A model generated the notes under the pieces. The model had not been told where the DNA came from and did no database searches. It saw only the letters and a program-made list of their open reading frames with translations. The translations under genes and the position numbers were made by a program. DNA of 32,176 nucleotides, from contig JAFWZP010000041.1 in NCBI GenBank assembly GCA_017522255.1, positions 1-32,176 on the forward strand. Reading direction: 5' to 3'. This document shows positions 7,898 through 17,565 of the stretch, one piece after another. This DNA comes from Bacteroidales bacterium. GTDB lineage: Bacteria; Bacteroidota; Bacteroidia; Bacteroidales; P3. Numbering within the stretch: position 1 is the first letter of the stretch; each line of letters starts with the position of its first letter.

Positions 7898-9205
7898 TTA
7901 TTTCTTAACAAAGTGGAAATGCGAACCAAAACGTTCGAAAGCTGCTTTATCTAATTCTTCTTGGAAACGAGGATCGGCTACTGAAATAATCAGTTTGGCA
8001 CGTTCTTGCAATGTTTTTCCGTAAAGATTTACAGCACCATTTTCGGTTACAAACCAATGGATATGGTTACGAGTAGTTACCACACCTGCACCTTCAGTCA
8101 AAGTAGGAGCAATTTTGCTTACACCCTTGGCTGTTACCGAAGGCATAGCAATAATAGCTTTACCACCTTTCGAACGAGAAGCACCATAGATAAAATCTAT
8201 TTGACCACCTACACCCGAGTAGAATTTAGTTCCCAACGAGTCGGCACATACCTGTCCGGTAAGATCAACTTGAAGAGCCGAGTTAATAGACACCATCTTA
8301 GGTTGTTGTGCTATAACGAATGGGTCGTTGGTATAAGCCACATCTTTCATAAGCACGCGAGGGTTGTTGTGCAAGAAATCGTAAGTTTTTTGCGAACCCA
8401 TAACGAAAGTTGATACCATTTTGTATTTATCCAAAGCCTTGTTGGCACCTGTTATAATGCCACGTTCTACAAGTTCTAATATACCATCGGAGAACATTTC
8501 GGTGTGAACACCAAGGTCCTTGTGATTTGTTAAGCACGAAAGAGTTGCATTAGGAATAGAACCTATACCCATTTGCAAACAAGCGCCATCTTCGATAAGT
8601 TCGGCACAATGACGTCCGATAGCTTTTTCTATTTCCGAAGGTTGACCTGGAGCAGCTGTTTCGAGTGGTTCGTCTTTTTCTACAAATATGTCGATATTAC
8701 TCATGTGTATAAGACCATCACCAAAAGTGCGAGGCACATATTTGTTTATTACAGCTATTGTATAATCAGCATTTTCTACAGCAGCAAGGGTAGCATCTAC
8801 CGATGGACCCATCGAAACATAACCAAATTCATCCGGTGGAGTTACTTGGATAAGAGCCACATTACATTTGATGTAATTGTCGCGATAAAGACGTGCTGTT
8901 TCATTCAAAAATACAGGAATATAATCGGCATAGCCTTGTTGAACACTTTTACGAACATTAGAACCTACAAAGAAAGCATCGTGCTGAAACACTCCTTCGA
9001 ATTTAGAATCTACGTATGGTGCAGGACCTTCGGTATGAAGGTGGTGGATATGAACATCTTTTAACTCACCTCTTTCACCGCGTTCGCACATTGCTTCTAT
9101 CAAACACATTGGAGCACACGATACTGAACTGATGTGTACGTGGTCGCCCGATTTTATCACTTTTACAGCTTCTTCAGCCGAAACTGCATTATATAGTTTT
9201 GCCAT
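7898..9205 (-). CDS. Acetyl-CoA hydrolase/transferase family protein
   Basis: A 435-aa class I CoA-transferase, closest in pattern to 4-hydroxybutyrate/acetate CoA-transferases; such enzymes exchange CoA between acetyl-CoA and short acids in fermentative metabolism. Evidence: N-terminal GDHVHISSVSCAP; TPPDEFGYVSMGPSVD; LQMGIGSIPNATL at about 210-222; the presumed catalytic glutamate in HTEMFSDG (E236); and the oxyanion-loop motif GVGGQIDF (330-337) followed by KAIIAMPS. Length fits the family. A hydrolase cannot be told from a transferase by eye. It has its own promoter (TATCTTTG at 9267-9260) and terminator, so it is monocistronic. Confidence 0.93.
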   Translation of the reverse strand: MAKLYNAVSAEEAVKVIKSGDHVHISSVSCAPMCLIEAMCERGERGELKDVHIHHLHTEGPAPYVDSKFEGVFQHDAFFVGSNVRKSVQQGYADYIPVFLNETARLYRDNYIKCNVALIQVTPPDEFGYVSMGPSVDATLAAVENADYTIAVINKYVPRTFGDGLIHMSNIDIFVEKDEPLETAAPGQPSEIEKAIGRHCAELIEDGACLQMGIGSIPNATLSCLTNHKDLGVHTEMFSDGILELVERGIITGANKALDKYKMVSTFVMGSQKTYDFLHNNPRVLMKDVAYTNDPFVIAQQPKMVSINSALQVDLTGQVCADSLGTKFYSGVGGQIDFIYGASRSKGGKAIIAMPSVTAKGVSKIAPTLTEGAGVVTTRNHIHWFVTENGAVNLYGKTLQERAKLIISVADPRFQEELDKAAFERFGSHFHFVKK

Positions 9206-9259
9206 TATTTTATTGTTTTTATATTGTAACTATTTTATTTAATTTTCATTTTCGGAGTG

Positions 9260-9290
9260 CAAAGATACTATTTTTTTTGCACATCTACAA
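9260..9290 (-). promoter_or_regulatory. Promoter of the acyl-CoA hydrolase/transferase gene
   Basis: The minus strand carries TATCTTTG at 9267-9260 and a GTTG at 9290-9287, separated by 19 bp, which fits the Bacteroidota -33/-7 spacing. It lies 55 bp before the start codon. Confidence 0.6.
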
Positions 9291-9345
9291 CAGTTTTTTT
9301 GCATCAGATAATAGCGTTCTAAGATACAGACACTTACAAATCAAC

Positions 9346-10413
9346 TTACAGTTCTGTTATCCATTCTTTTATCTTCTGTTCGTCGGATAATTTACATATC
9401 AGCAACGAATTGTCGCGATAAGCTACCAAATAATTTTCCAATCCTTGCACCACCGCTTCTACGCCTTCTTGTATATTTACTATTGTATCGTTGGTGTTTA
9501 CAAGCACAGCCTTGCCGGCCACTGCATTGTTGTTGTTATCTTTGGCGGCATGGGTAAATAGTGACCCCCAAGTACCTATATCGCTCCAACCAAAATCGGC
9601 AGGTATAGTATAAGTGTTTGGCGACTTTTCCATTACCCCATAGTCGATAGAAATATTTGGACAATCGGCAAACTTTTCGTTAATAAAGTCTTGTTCTTTG
9701 TCGGTAGCAAAAATATCTTTCCCTTGTTCGAATACTGCTACTATTTCGGGAAGATAGGTATCAAAAGCATTTTTTATCCCATTCATCGACCATACAAATA
9801 TACCCGAGTTCCAAAAATAATTGCCTTCAGCAAGGAATTGTTTTGCCTTTTCGAGGTTTGGTTTTTCGGTAAAACTTTTCACCTTGGCAACTATTCCTAA
9901 TTCTGCTTTTTCTGCCTCATTTACTTGTATATATCCATAACCTGTTTCGGGACGACTTGGGCGTATGCCTATAGTAAGCAACGCTTGATTGTGTTCGGGC
10001 TGTGCCACAAAGTCGAATGCTTTGGATATTATACGTTGAAATTCCACTCCATTTGTAACCAAGTGATCGGCAGGTGTTACCACAATGTTGGCATCTTTAC
10101 ACTTGGCCATTATATGATATGCTGCGTATGCTATACAGGGAGCAGTGTTTCTACGCATAGGTTCGCATAACACTTGGTCGGGTTTTATTTGAGGTAAATG
10201 CTCCAATACCAAATCTTTATAGGCAGCATTGGTTACCACTAAAAAATTTTCGACAGGCACCACCGGCAAAAATCTATCAAATGTACTACGTATAAAACTT
10301 TTTCCTGTTCCCAGTATGTCAATAAACTGCTTGGGATAATTGTCTTTACTCAAAGGCCAAAAACGGCTACCTATACCACCGGCCATTATCACACAATAGT
10401 TTTGTTTCATCAT
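9346..10413 (-). CDS. manC: Mannose-1-phosphate guanylyltransferase
   Basis: Makes GDP-mannose from mannose-1-phosphate and GTP in the cytoplasm, feeding mannose and fucose into surface glycans. Start chosen at 10413 (MMKQNYCV, 355 aa) because GGAGG lies 8 nt upstream; an ATG at 10443 is in frame. The nucleotidyltransferase signature AGGIGSRFWPLS is at residues 11-22, with YPKQF just after. Other matches: VVTPADHLV (metal/nucleotide binding), TGYGYIQ, FTEKPNLEKAKQFL, YFWNSGIFVW, and FGWSDIGTWGSL. The protein has the short single-domain form, without a fused isomerase. It follows the Na/Pi symporter by about 50 bp and may share its transcript. Confidence 0.94.
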   Translation of the reverse strand: MMKQNYCVIMAGGIGSRFWPLSKDNYPKQFIDILGTGKSFIRSTFDRFLPVVPVENFLVVTNAAYKDLVLEHLPQIKPDQVLCEPMRRNTAPCIAYAAYHIMAKCKDANIVVTPADHLVTNGVEFQRIISKAFDFVAQPEHNQALLTIGIRPSRPETGYGYIQVNEAEKAELGIVAKVKSFTEKPNLEKAKQFLAEGNYFWNSGIFVWSMNGIKNAFDTYLPEIVAVFEQGKDIFATDKEQDFINEKFADCPNISIDYGVMEKSPNTYTIPADFGWSDIGTWGSLFTHAAKDNNNNAVAGKAVLVNTNDTIVNIQEGVEAVVQGLENYLVAYRDNSLLICKLSDEQKIKEWITEL

Positions 10414-10463
10414 ATTACAATCCTCCATTTTTATATTCAACAAAGACGATGTATACTATTCTA

Positions 10464-12167
10464 TTATCCCAACTTTTTGGTGTTGGTTGCAGCTTCGGAC
10501 ACATTTATTATAAAGTCTCCAATCTTTTCATACAAAGCATACATTCCGCTATATATTGTACCTACCTGATAGGAATAAGCCCCTGCTTTGATAGATTCCA
10601 AATGGTGGCTGCGTAGCGAGTCGCGCAAAGCATTTATTTCTTTTTCAGCCTCGTTGGCTTCGTCCAAGGTTATGGTGTTGTAGTCTTTACGTAGATTGCT
10701 GTTCATTATATCCAATGCTTTACCTACCATATCATACATTTTGTTGAGGTATCCCCTACATTCCTTGTCAAGCACCACGTTTTGCGTTTTTTGGTTTTGC
10801 TTAAGTATTGCCATTTGATATATAGAGTCGCCAATACTTTCGAGGTTGTCTATAATTCTCAGCATCGAACTTATCTTTTGCGAACCCTCGTTGCTGAGGT
10901 CGCCTTCCGATATTTTGGTAAGAAACCGTGCTATCTCTATCTCCATACGGTCGGTAATATCTTCGTACTTGGCTGTACGTTCAAATATCTTTTGGTATTC
11001 GTTCTCGTTTTTGGTATTGTCCAATTCGGGTAGGAAGGTGTACATTCTAAGCACACGATCCGAAAAAGTTTCTATCTCCAACTTGGCACTTTGGATATCC
11101 AATTCCGAAGTATTCATAAGCCCCGAAGGAATATGTTGTAGACGGAAACTTTCGTCTTCCTCTGAATTGGTCTTTATTATAATGTTTACAATCTTTATTA
11201 TCAAAGGAATAAACCACACCAACAGCGATGTGTTGATGATATTGAATATGGAATGGAACAACGACAACGCCACCGGTATTGCCAAAGCGTCGGTAAACGG
11301 CGATGAACCCTCCATCTGCATAGTTATATAGCCTATAAGTTTGGTGAACGGATAGAACACTATAAGCATCCATAACACTCCTATCATATTAAACACCAGG
11401 TGCGAAAGTGCTGCCTTTTTGGCCGAATTGTTAGCCACCATTGCAGCAAGATTGGCGGTGATGGTAGTACCAATGTTTTCGCCAAGCACCATTGCAGCTC
11501 CCACCTCGAAACTTATCCAACCCTGGCTACACATCACAAGAGTAATGGCCATTGTGGCACTCGACGATTGCATTATCAGCGTAAGCACCGTGCCGATAAG
11601 CACAAACAGCAGTATCGAACCGTAGCCATAATCGGAGTACTGGGCTATAAACTGCAACACCTCAGGATATTGGTTGATATCCGGCATAGCGTTCTTCATA
11701 AATTCGATACCAAGGAAAAGGAGCGAAAAACCTATGATAAGTTCTCCTATCGACTTGCGGCGGCTATGCTTCGAAAATATAAACGGTATGGCAACAGCCA
11801 CCAAGGGTATTGCCAAATCGGCCATCGAAAACTTCAAACCCAACAGCGATATAACCCAGGCTGTGGCTGTGGTACCTATGTTGGCACCCATAATGATGGC
11901 CACTGCCCCTGCCAACGATAACAAACCGGCGTTGACAAAACTTACCACCATCACTATAGTGGCACTCGACGATTGTATAACCGTAGTGGCAAAAGCCCCC
12001 GTAACAATACCTCTGAAAGGCTTGGAAGTCATGCGGGAAAGGATATTACGCATTTTGTTGCCCGCCAATTTCTGAAGCGAATCGCTCATCAGCTTCATGC
12101 CGTAGAGGAATATACCCAAAGCCCCTACTATTTCGAGCAAACCCGCAAGGATTGAAAAAACATTCAT
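10464..12167 (-). CDS. Na/phosphate cotransporter with PhoU-like C-terminal domain
   Basis: A 567-aa inner-membrane symporter of the NptA/PNaS family. It has the two inverted Na/Pi repeats: QSSSAT at 65-70 with GANIGTTATAW at about 94-104, and QSSSAT at 200-205 with GENIGTTITAN at about 229-239. About eight to nine hydrophobic spans occupy residues 1-330. The last 200 residues are hydrophilic and helical with PhoU-like segments (ERTAKYEDITDRMEIEIARFL, MLRIIDNLESIGDSIYQMA), a usual fusion in bacterial members. It is the first gene before manC on the minus strand; upstream lies the large repeat-bearing gap. Confidence 0.93.
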   Translation of the reverse strand: MNVFSILAGLLEIVGALGIFLYGMKLMSDSLQKLAGNKMRNILSRMTSKPFRGIVTGAFATTVIQSSSATIVMVVSFVNAGLLSLAGAVAIIMGANIGTTATAWVISLLGLKFSMADLAIPLVAVAIPFIFSKHSRRKSIGELIIGFSLLFLGIEFMKNAMPDINQYPEVLQFIAQYSDYGYGSILLFVLIGTVLTLIMQSSSATMAITLVMCSQGWISFEVGAAMVLGENIGTTITANLAAMVANNSAKKAALSHLVFNMIGVLWMLIVFYPFTKLIGYITMQMEGSSPFTDALAIPVALSLFHSIFNIINTSLLVWFIPLIIKIVNIIIKTNSEEDESFRLQHIPSGLMNTSELDIQSAKLEIETFSDRVLRMYTFLPELDNTKNENEYQKIFERTAKYEDITDRMEIEIARFLTKISEGDLSNEGSQKISSMLRIIDNLESIGDSIYQMAILKQNQKTQNVVLDKECRGYLNKMYDMVGKALDIMNSNLRKDYNTITLDEANEAEKEINALRDSLRSHHLESIKAGAYSYQVGTIYSGMYALYEKIGDFIINVSEAATNTKKLG

Positions 12168-12416
12168 TTTTGTTTTACTTTTAATACGTTAATAATTTAA
12201 TATACAACCATATATATTGCATATTACTTTGTGCTATTCGTTTGCAAAGAAAAAAGAAAAACATTAATGATACGTTTATAAATTGTTACATTTTTGTTAC
12301 ATCAAACCCAAAAAGCTAACAGATAATGCTTAAGACCTCTACTAAAAAACACTATTCACCAACGTAGTTATTGTGATGAAAACATTCATTCTTGATGAAA
12401 ATAATTTTCACTCCCC

Positions 12417-12777
12417 GTTGAAACACTTTTCGGTTCCCGTTGAGATAGTTTTTAGTTATGCTTATTGACATAGTATCAAACGTGCTGAGAACATTCTATC
12501 AAAAGTACTGAATAGATAGTATCGAAAGTATTATAATCATAGTCTGCAAGTGGCACTTGCGAAGCATGCGAGTGCCACTTGCGTGATATGCAAATGGCAC
12601 TCGCACGATATGCAAGTGGCACTCGCAGACTATAGTTTCAGCACGTTCGATAGTATATCTACAGTACTTTCGATACTATTATTTCAGCACGTTCGATACT
12701 ATGGTTCCAAGCATAACTAAAAAGTGTTTCAACCATAGGCAAAAAGTATATCAACCACAATCAAAAAATATATCAAC
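12417..12777. repeat. Concentric dyad of three classes of 22-23-bp repeats
   Basis: Outer layer: GTTGA words at 417 and 439 (last three digits), mirrored by TCAAC words ending at 733, 755 and 777, spaced 22. Middle layer: TATCAAACGTGCTGA-type words at 474, 497 and 520, spaced 23, mirrored by inverted copies ending at 652, 675 and 698. Core: four 22-bp units from 545 to 632. Mirror pairs from all layers, and TAGTCTGC/GCAGACTA at 540-547/625-632, give the same centre at about 12586, so the arms align without gaps over about 170 bp each. Confidence 0.85.
12545..12632. repeat. 22-bp core array inside the concentric dyad
   Basis: Four units start at 12545, 12567, 12589 and 12611, each a variant of TGCAAGTGGCACTTGC plus a 6-bp tail. 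The TGCRAGTGSCACTYGC word is an almost perfect 16-bp palindrome. Substitutions mostly keep palindromy (CAAG/CTTG versus CGAG/CTCG). Confidence 0.85.
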
Positions 12778-12952
12778 CACAATGCACAATTGATACAACA
12801 CTTGCCACACTTCGTTCTACCCATTTATACCTTAAGGTAACACCTATGCATAGAACCAAATTTTATGGTATATCATCACTACAATGACACCCTACCATCA
12901 AGCAAACGACGATAGGGTATAAATCATTTGACACCATATTGCAAAAAAATAT

Positions 12953-12984
12953 TTGCACAATATAGAAAAAAAAACGTATATTTG
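12953..12984 (+). promoter_or_regulatory. glnS promoter
   Basis: TTTG (12953-12956) and TATATTTG (12977-12984) with a 20-bp spacer match the Bacteroidota -33/-7 consensus. Transcription would start near 12990, giving a leader of about 135 nt before glnS. Confidence 0.7.
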
Positions 12985-13125
12985 CACTTATTTCGTCGCA
13001 GTGGCGACAAACAATAAACATAACACAATTAACATCTTACATCGTTTAAACATAATTAAAATAGTTTTGTTGATAGTGTAGATGTAAAGTAAACGGACAT
13101 TCACAACATCAAACACAAATAAAGA

Positions 13126-14811
13126 ATGGCAGAAAATATTGAAAACACCGAAGGCAGATCTCTCAATTTTTTGGAAGAGATAATAGAAAATGATTTATCG
13201 AGTGGCAAACACAAATCGGTACTCACTCGTTTTCCCCCCGAACCAAACGGCTACCTACATATTGGTCATGCCAAATCCATTTGTTTGAACTTTGGATTGG
13301 CAAAGAAATATGGTGGCAAAACCAACTTACGTTTCGACGATACCAATCCCGTAAAGGAGGATACCGAATACGTTGACTCTATAATGGAGGACGTGAAGTG
13401 GTTGGGCTTTGAGTGGGCAAACGTATTTTATGCTTCCGACTACTTCGACCAGCTTTATTTGTGGGCTGTGGAAATGATAAAGAAGGGCTTGGCCTACGTG
13501 GACGACCAAAGTTTGGAAGAGATACGCAAAAACCGCGGTACCGTTACCGTACCCGGCACCAACAGCCCTTACCGCGACCGCAGTGTGGAGGAAAACCTTG
13601 ACCTTTTTGAACGCATGAAGAACGGCGAATTTGCCGACGGCTCGAAGGTGTTGCGTGCCAAGATAGATATGGCACACCCAAACATGCAGTTCCGCGACCC
13701 TATCATGTACCGTATACTACATGCCGAACATCACCGTACAGGCAACAAATGGAACATCTACCCGATGTACGACTATGCTCACGGTCAGAGCGATAGTATC
13801 GAAAACATCACCCACTCTATATGCACATTGGAATTTGATATCCACCGTCCGCTATACGACTGGTTTATAGAAAAGCTAAACATATTCCCATCTCACCAAT
13901 ACGAGTTTGCCCGCCTAAACATTAACTATACGGTTATGAGCAAACGCAAACTGTTGCAACTAGTAAAGGAAAATCACGTAAACGGATGGGACGACCCACG
14001 TATGCCCACCATCTGTGGTTTCCGCAGAAGAGGTTACACTCCCGAAGCTATCCGCAATTTCTGCGAACGCATAGGTGTGGCTAAACGCGACAATGTGATA
14101 GACTATTCTTTGTTGGAATTCTCATTGAGAGAACACCTCAACAAGGTGGCTCCACGTATGATGGCAGTACTTAATCCGCTGAAGGTGGTTATAACCAACT
14201 ATCCCGACGGGCAAGTAGAGAACCTAACAGCTATCAACAACCCCGAGGACGAAAGTGCAGGAACACGCCAAGTGCCATTCGGCAAGGTGATATACATAGA
14301 ACGCGACGACTTTATGGAAAATCCGCCTAAGAAATATTTCCGTTTGGCACCCGGTCAAGAGGTACGCCTACGTTATGCCTACTTTATCAAATGCGACGAG
14401 GTGATAAAGGATGCCGAAGGCAACATAGTGGAACTACGTTGTAGCTACGACCCTGCGTCGAAGGGTGGCAACTCGCCCGACGGCCGCAAGGTGAAGGGAA
14501 CCATACATTGGGTATCGGCAGAACATGCTATCGATGCCGAAGTACGCTTGTTCGACCGCTTGTTCTCAAAAGAAAATCCCGAAGATGTGGAAGAAGGACA
14601 AACATTCCTCGATAACATAAATCCCGATTCGCTACAAGTATTGCAACACTGTAAGTTGGAACCCGAATTGGCCAAAGCCAAGGTGATGGACAAAATGCAG
14701 TTTGAACGCTTGGGATACTTCTGCGTGGATAAGGATTCAACAGCCGAACACCTGGTATTTAACCGTGCTTGTACCCTCAAGGACAGCTGGAGCAAAGAAA
14801 GCAAGAAATAA
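13126..14811 (+). CDS. glnS: Glutaminyl-tRNA synthetase
   Basis: Charges tRNA-Gln with glutamine using ATP (class I synthetase, cytoplasm). 561 aa, as expected for bacterial GlnS. The catalytic domain shows [15 protein letters not shown] with HIGH at 45-48, LRFDDTNP, and the KMSKS-equivalent VMSKRKL (M271-S272-K273). The C-terminal half carries the two-barrel anticodon-binding domain (for example [21 protein letters not shown]). HIGH followed by AKS and [17 protein letters not shown] place it in GlnRS rather than GluRS. It has its own promoter and terminator. Confidence 0.97.
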   Translation: MAENIENTEGRSLNFLEEIIENDLSSGKHKSVLTRFPPEPNGYLHIGHAKSICLNFGLAKKYGGKTNLRFDDTNPVKEDTEYVDSIMEDVKWLGFEWANVFYASDYFDQLYLWAVEMIKKGLAYVDDQSLEEIRKNRGTVTVPGTNSPYRDRSVEENLDLFERMKNGEFADGSKVLRAKIDMAHPNMQFRDPIMYRILHAEHHRTGNKWNIYPMYDYAHGQSDSIENITHSICTLEFDIHRPLYDWFIEKLNIFPSHQYEFARLNINYTVMSKRKLLQLVKENHVNGWDDPRMPTICGFRRRGYTPEAIRNFCERIGVAKRDNVIDYSLLEFSLREHLNKVAPRMMAVLNPLKVVITNYPDGQVENLTAINNPEDESAGTRQVPFGKVIYIERDDFMENPPKKYFRLAPGQEVRLRYAYFIKCDEVIKDAEGNIVELRCSYDPASKGGNSPDGRKVKGTIHWVSAEHAIDAEVRLFDRLFSKENPEDVEEGQTFLDNINPDSLQVLQHCKLEPELAKAKVMDKMQFERLGYFCVDKDSTAEHLVFNRACTLKDSWSKESKK

Positions 14812-14822
14812 CAGATACTATA

Positions 14823-14857
14823 ATAAAACATGGGGATAGACAATCCCCATGTTTTAT
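14823..14857 (+). terminator. glnS terminator
   Basis: A perfect 14-bp stem (14823-14836 with 14844-14857) around loop TAGACAA; the right arm ends in CCCCATGTTTTAT. It begins 12 bp after the glnS stop codon. Confidence 0.85.
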
Positions 14858-14911
14858 ATAACACTTGCCCCAATAAAAAACTATACATCAAATTTACAAA
14901 TCAGCCAAAAA

Positions 14912-15796
14912 ATGAGTACTATTGCTTTTTCGATAATTATTCCCACATGGAATAATCTTCCATTTCTAAAAATATGTATTGCAAGTATAATCAAAAATTC
15001 AATTGCTTCCCACCAAATAATAGTACACATTAACGATGGAAGCGATGGAACACTTGAATGGATAAACGAGCAAGGTATTGATTACACCTATTCAAAAGAA
15101 AATATTGGTGTTTGTATGTCGTGTAATATGATGCGAAGCAAGGTAAAAAACAATTACATATTTTATCTCAATGACGACATGTATCTATTACCCGGATGGG
15201 ACAAATCTTTAGCCGATGAAATAGATAAACTACCGGACAACAAATTCTTCCTATCCGGAACGATGATACAACCTCATAATAGTCTTGATGTTGGTATATT
15301 ATGCAATTATGGAGACACACCTGAAACTTTCGATGAAAAGCGTTTATTGGCGGAATATAAATTACAACATATCGAAGATTGGCATGGTGCTACTTGGCCT
15401 CCTAATTTAGTTCATCGAGATATATGGGATCTTGTTGGGGGATATAGTATTGAATATACCCCCGGTATGTATAGCGACCCTGATTTTACTGCAAAACTAT
15501 GGATGGCAGGAATACGATACTTTAAAGGATTGGGCAATTGTAGAGTTTATCATTTTGAAACACGAAGCACAAGCAGAATCAGAAAAAACGATGGTAATGT
15601 ACAATTCCTTATGAAATGGGGTATAAATAACTCCACACTTAGAAAAAATCTAACTCATCTTGGAACACCTGCGAACAAAATGTTAACACAGCCAAACAAA
15701 AAAGACATGAAGCACAAACGTGTACTTGGTAGAATAAAAGCAATAGTATCCTTACTAATAGGCAAACAATTTGGTCCAATCAACCACCTGGAATAG
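14912..15796 (+). CDS. GT2-family glycosyltransferase
   Basis: 294 aa with a GT-A fold. The N terminus IAFSIIIPTWNNLPFLKICI is the classical GT2 opening; INDGSDGTLEWI supplies the nucleotide-binding aspartate; FYLNDDMYLLPGWD carries the metal-binding D88-D89-M. A later segment, HRDIWDLVGGYSIEYTPGMYSDPDFTAKLW, resembles the acceptor-side motif of GT2 enzymes. The start at 14912 is preferred, since an ATG-like opening at 14849 lies inside the glnS terminator. No signal peptide or membrane span, so a cytoplasmic or peripheral enzyme. It stands alone, not in a glycan cluster, and is more AT-rich than glnS, which may reflect recent acquisition. Donor and acceptor are unknown. Confidence 0.88.
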   Translation: MSTIAFSIIIPTWNNLPFLKICIASIIKNSIASHQIIVHINDGSDGTLEWINEQGIDYTYSKENIGVCMSCNMMRSKVKNNYIFYLNDDMYLLPGWDKSLADEIDKLPDNKFFLSGTMIQPHNSLDVGILCNYGDTPETFDEKRLLAEYKLQHIEDWHGATWPPNLVHRDIWDLVGGYSIEYTPGMYSDPDFTAKLWMAGIRYFKGLGNCRVYHFETRSTSRIRKNDGNVQFLMKWGINNSTLRKNLTHLGTPANKMLTQPNKKDMKHKRVLGRIKAIVSLLIGKQFGPINHLE

Positions 15797-15898
15797 GATT
15801 TCCTAACTACTTCTAGACTCAATGGTTAAGTAAAGAACAAGCAATATCGTCAACACCATAAATATAGCTTTACATGCAATTTTATACACCTTCGGCAG

Positions 15899-15929
15899 TT
15901 GGTGTATTCAAATATTTTCATTATCTTTG
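15899..15929 (+). promoter_or_regulatory. Candidate promoter of the efflux operon
   Basis: TATCTTTG at 15922-15929 matches TAnnTTTG. TTGG at 15899-15902, 19 bp upstream, is a plausible -33 element. Confidence 0.5.
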
Positions 15930-16065
15930 CAGGTACGTTTTGGAGGCTTATCATATAGCTTTATTCAACTGATTTTAAACACCAAAACATTGATAACGCT
16001 ATTAGCCGACAGAGCTTCATTTTTTATGAAAAAACCAAAAGAAACAAAGTATAAAAGTAGTAATA

Positions 16066-16158
16066 ATGAACAACAACAGAGACAATATATATGGAATTTG
16101 TACAGCTCCAAAAGTTACAATTTGGGGTAGCCGACATCCATTTGCACAAATCATTTAG
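16066..16158 (+). CDS. Possible 30-aa leader ORF
   Basis: ATG to TAG, starting MNNNRDNIYGICTAPKVTIW. Not recognised. It lies between the candidate promoter and the TolC-like gene. No convincing ribosome-binding site or codon-bias evidence, and ORFs of this size arise by chance. Confidence 0.15.
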   Translation: MNNNRDNIYGICTAPKVTIWGSRHPFAQII

Positions 16159-16237
16159 ACTACCTTTTCATACCGCATCATAGATTTACACAAATCGACT
16201 TTTTTATTTTTTAATCATATAAATTATATACAAAGAC

Positions 16238-17554
16238 ATGGGAAAAATGTATCTTCGTGTAATACTCCTATTGTGTTTATTACTCACAAAAGATGTGTAT
16301 GCCCAGACTATGGAAGAGCGAAGCTATACAATAGAACAAATGTTCGAGTTGGCAGAGCAAAACAATAGTCGTATAAAGGCTTACACTACGGCTGTAGAAC
16401 AGTCGCAGGCCGAAGTAAAGGTAGCCCAAACTGCCTATCTTCCTTCGGTAAACGTTTCGCTATCGCTTTCGTACAATGGCGATGGCATGATTTTGGATCG
16501 TGATTTTGGCAATTCGTTCACTGCCGAAATACCCGGTTTTGGCAACAACTTTGTGGTAGAAGTATCGCAGGTTATATACGCCGGCGGTGCCATAAGCGGA
16601 GGAATGAAGATGGCCGAACTGCAGGTCCAAATAGCATCGTTGGATGCCGAACGCAACCGCCAAGAAGTTCGTTTTCTGATAGTGGGCAACTATCTGGAAC
16701 TTTGCAAACTGGACAACCAACTAAAAGTGTTTGATGCCCACATTGCTCAAACCGAAAAAGTATTGACCGACATGCGCATACGCTACAACCAAGGAGCAGC
16801 TCTTAGCAACGACATCACTAGGTACGAACTGCAACTGCAAAACCTAAACTACTCCAAAACACAGCTACTGAATGCCAAACAAATATTGAACAACCGCCTT
16901 ACGGTGGCATTGGGACTGCCAAACCACATAGCTATCAGCCCGGGCTCTTTCAAGATAGACTTGGTGGAAGACAAAGACATAATGTATTGGCAAAAGGAAG
17001 CCTCCAATTCATCAATCCAACTGAACATTATGGAAAAAGCTGTTCAATTAACCCAACAGAAAGAAAAGATTTCAAACTCCGAACGCTTGCCACAAGTGGC
17101 ACTATTTGCTACAAACAACCTTACAGGACCCGTTACGATAGAAATACCGGCATTGAATAAAAACTTCAACTATTGGTTTGTAGGAATAGGTGTTAAATAC
17201 AACTTGAGCAGTTTGTACAAGACCCCAAAAAGACTGAAATCCGACAGGCTGGGAATACAAAAAGCACAAGAAAACCTACTAGTGGCACAAGAGGAAACCA
17301 CGCTGGCCATAGATATGGCTTACACCGGCTACAGAGAAGCCTATACACTGCTTGAAATAAAAAACAAAAGCGTAGAGCTGGCCACCGGCAATTACGAACT
17401 GGTAAACTATAGGTATGCCAACGATCTGGCTACCATTACCGATCTATTGGACGCTTCGTCGCAAAAACTCGATGCCGAATTGCAAAGAGTTAATGCCCAC
17501 ATAAACATACTTTACAATTATTATAAACTACATTATATTACAGGAACATTATAA
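16238..17554 (+). CDS. TolC-family outer-membrane efflux protein
   Basis: The outer-membrane channel of a tripartite export system, 438 aa, typical for the family. Signal peptide to about residue 22 (YLRVILLLCLLLTKDVYAQ). After it come the family's repeats: TIEQMFELAEQNNSRIKA at the start of the first half, AYLPSVNVSLSLSYNGDG, and VIYAGGAISGGMKMAEL, in which the YxGG pattern marks the strand-helix boundary. The second half repeats the helical pattern (EETTLAIDMAYTGYREAYTLLEI, NDLATITDLLDASSQ). First gene of a three-gene operon; the HlyD-like gene begins 11 bp after its stop. Confidence 0.93.
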   Translation: MGKMYLRVILLLCLLLTKDVYAQTMEERSYTIEQMFELAEQNNSRIKAYTTAVEQSQAEVKVAQTAYLPSVNVSLSLSYNGDGMILDRDFGNSFTAEIPGFGNNFVVEVSQVIYAGGAISGGMKMAELQVQIASLDAERNRQEVRFLIVGNYLELCKLDNQLKVFDAHIAQTEKVLTDMRIRYNQGAALSNDITRYELQLQNLNYSKTQLLNAKQILNNRLTVALGLPNHIAISPGSFKIDLVEDKDIMYWQKEASNSSIQLNIMEKAVQLTQQKEKISNSERLPQVALFATNNLTGPVTIEIPALNKNFNYWFVGIGVKYNLSSLYKTPKRLKSDRLGIQKAQENLLVAQEETTLAIDMAYTGYREAYTLLEIKNKSVELATGNYELVNYRYANDLATITDLLDASSQKLDAELQRVNAHINILYNYYKLHYITGTL

Positions 17555-17565
17555 AACAATACATT

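Larger units (their letters stand above)
12168..13125. other. Gene-free region between divergent symporter and glnS genes
   Basis: This 958-bp gap separates two divergently transcribed genes and no credible ORF was seen in it. From the symporter side it holds AT-rich leader DNA (12168-12350), the concentric repeat structure (12417-12777), a 12-bp palindrome at 12828-12839, a 34-bp imperfect hairpin (12887-12920) with a relative at 23104-23137, the glnS promoter (12953-12984) and a leader of about 130 nt. Confidence 0.8.
15797..16237. other. Gene-poor leader region upstream of the efflux operon
   Basis: About 440 bp. It contains a -7 element (15922-15929), one small possible ORF (16066-16158) and a weak AT-rich hairpin (16183-16196) followed by a T-run (16200-16212). 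If the promoter drives tolC, the leader is about 300 nt, long enough for an attenuation-type control, but the hairpin stem is only 5 bp. Confidence 0.5.

Noticed and set aside
15927-16130. A 67-aa frame opening at a TTG inside the promoter element.
   Set aside because: It starts within the -7 box, has no ribosome-binding site, and its composition looks non-coding.
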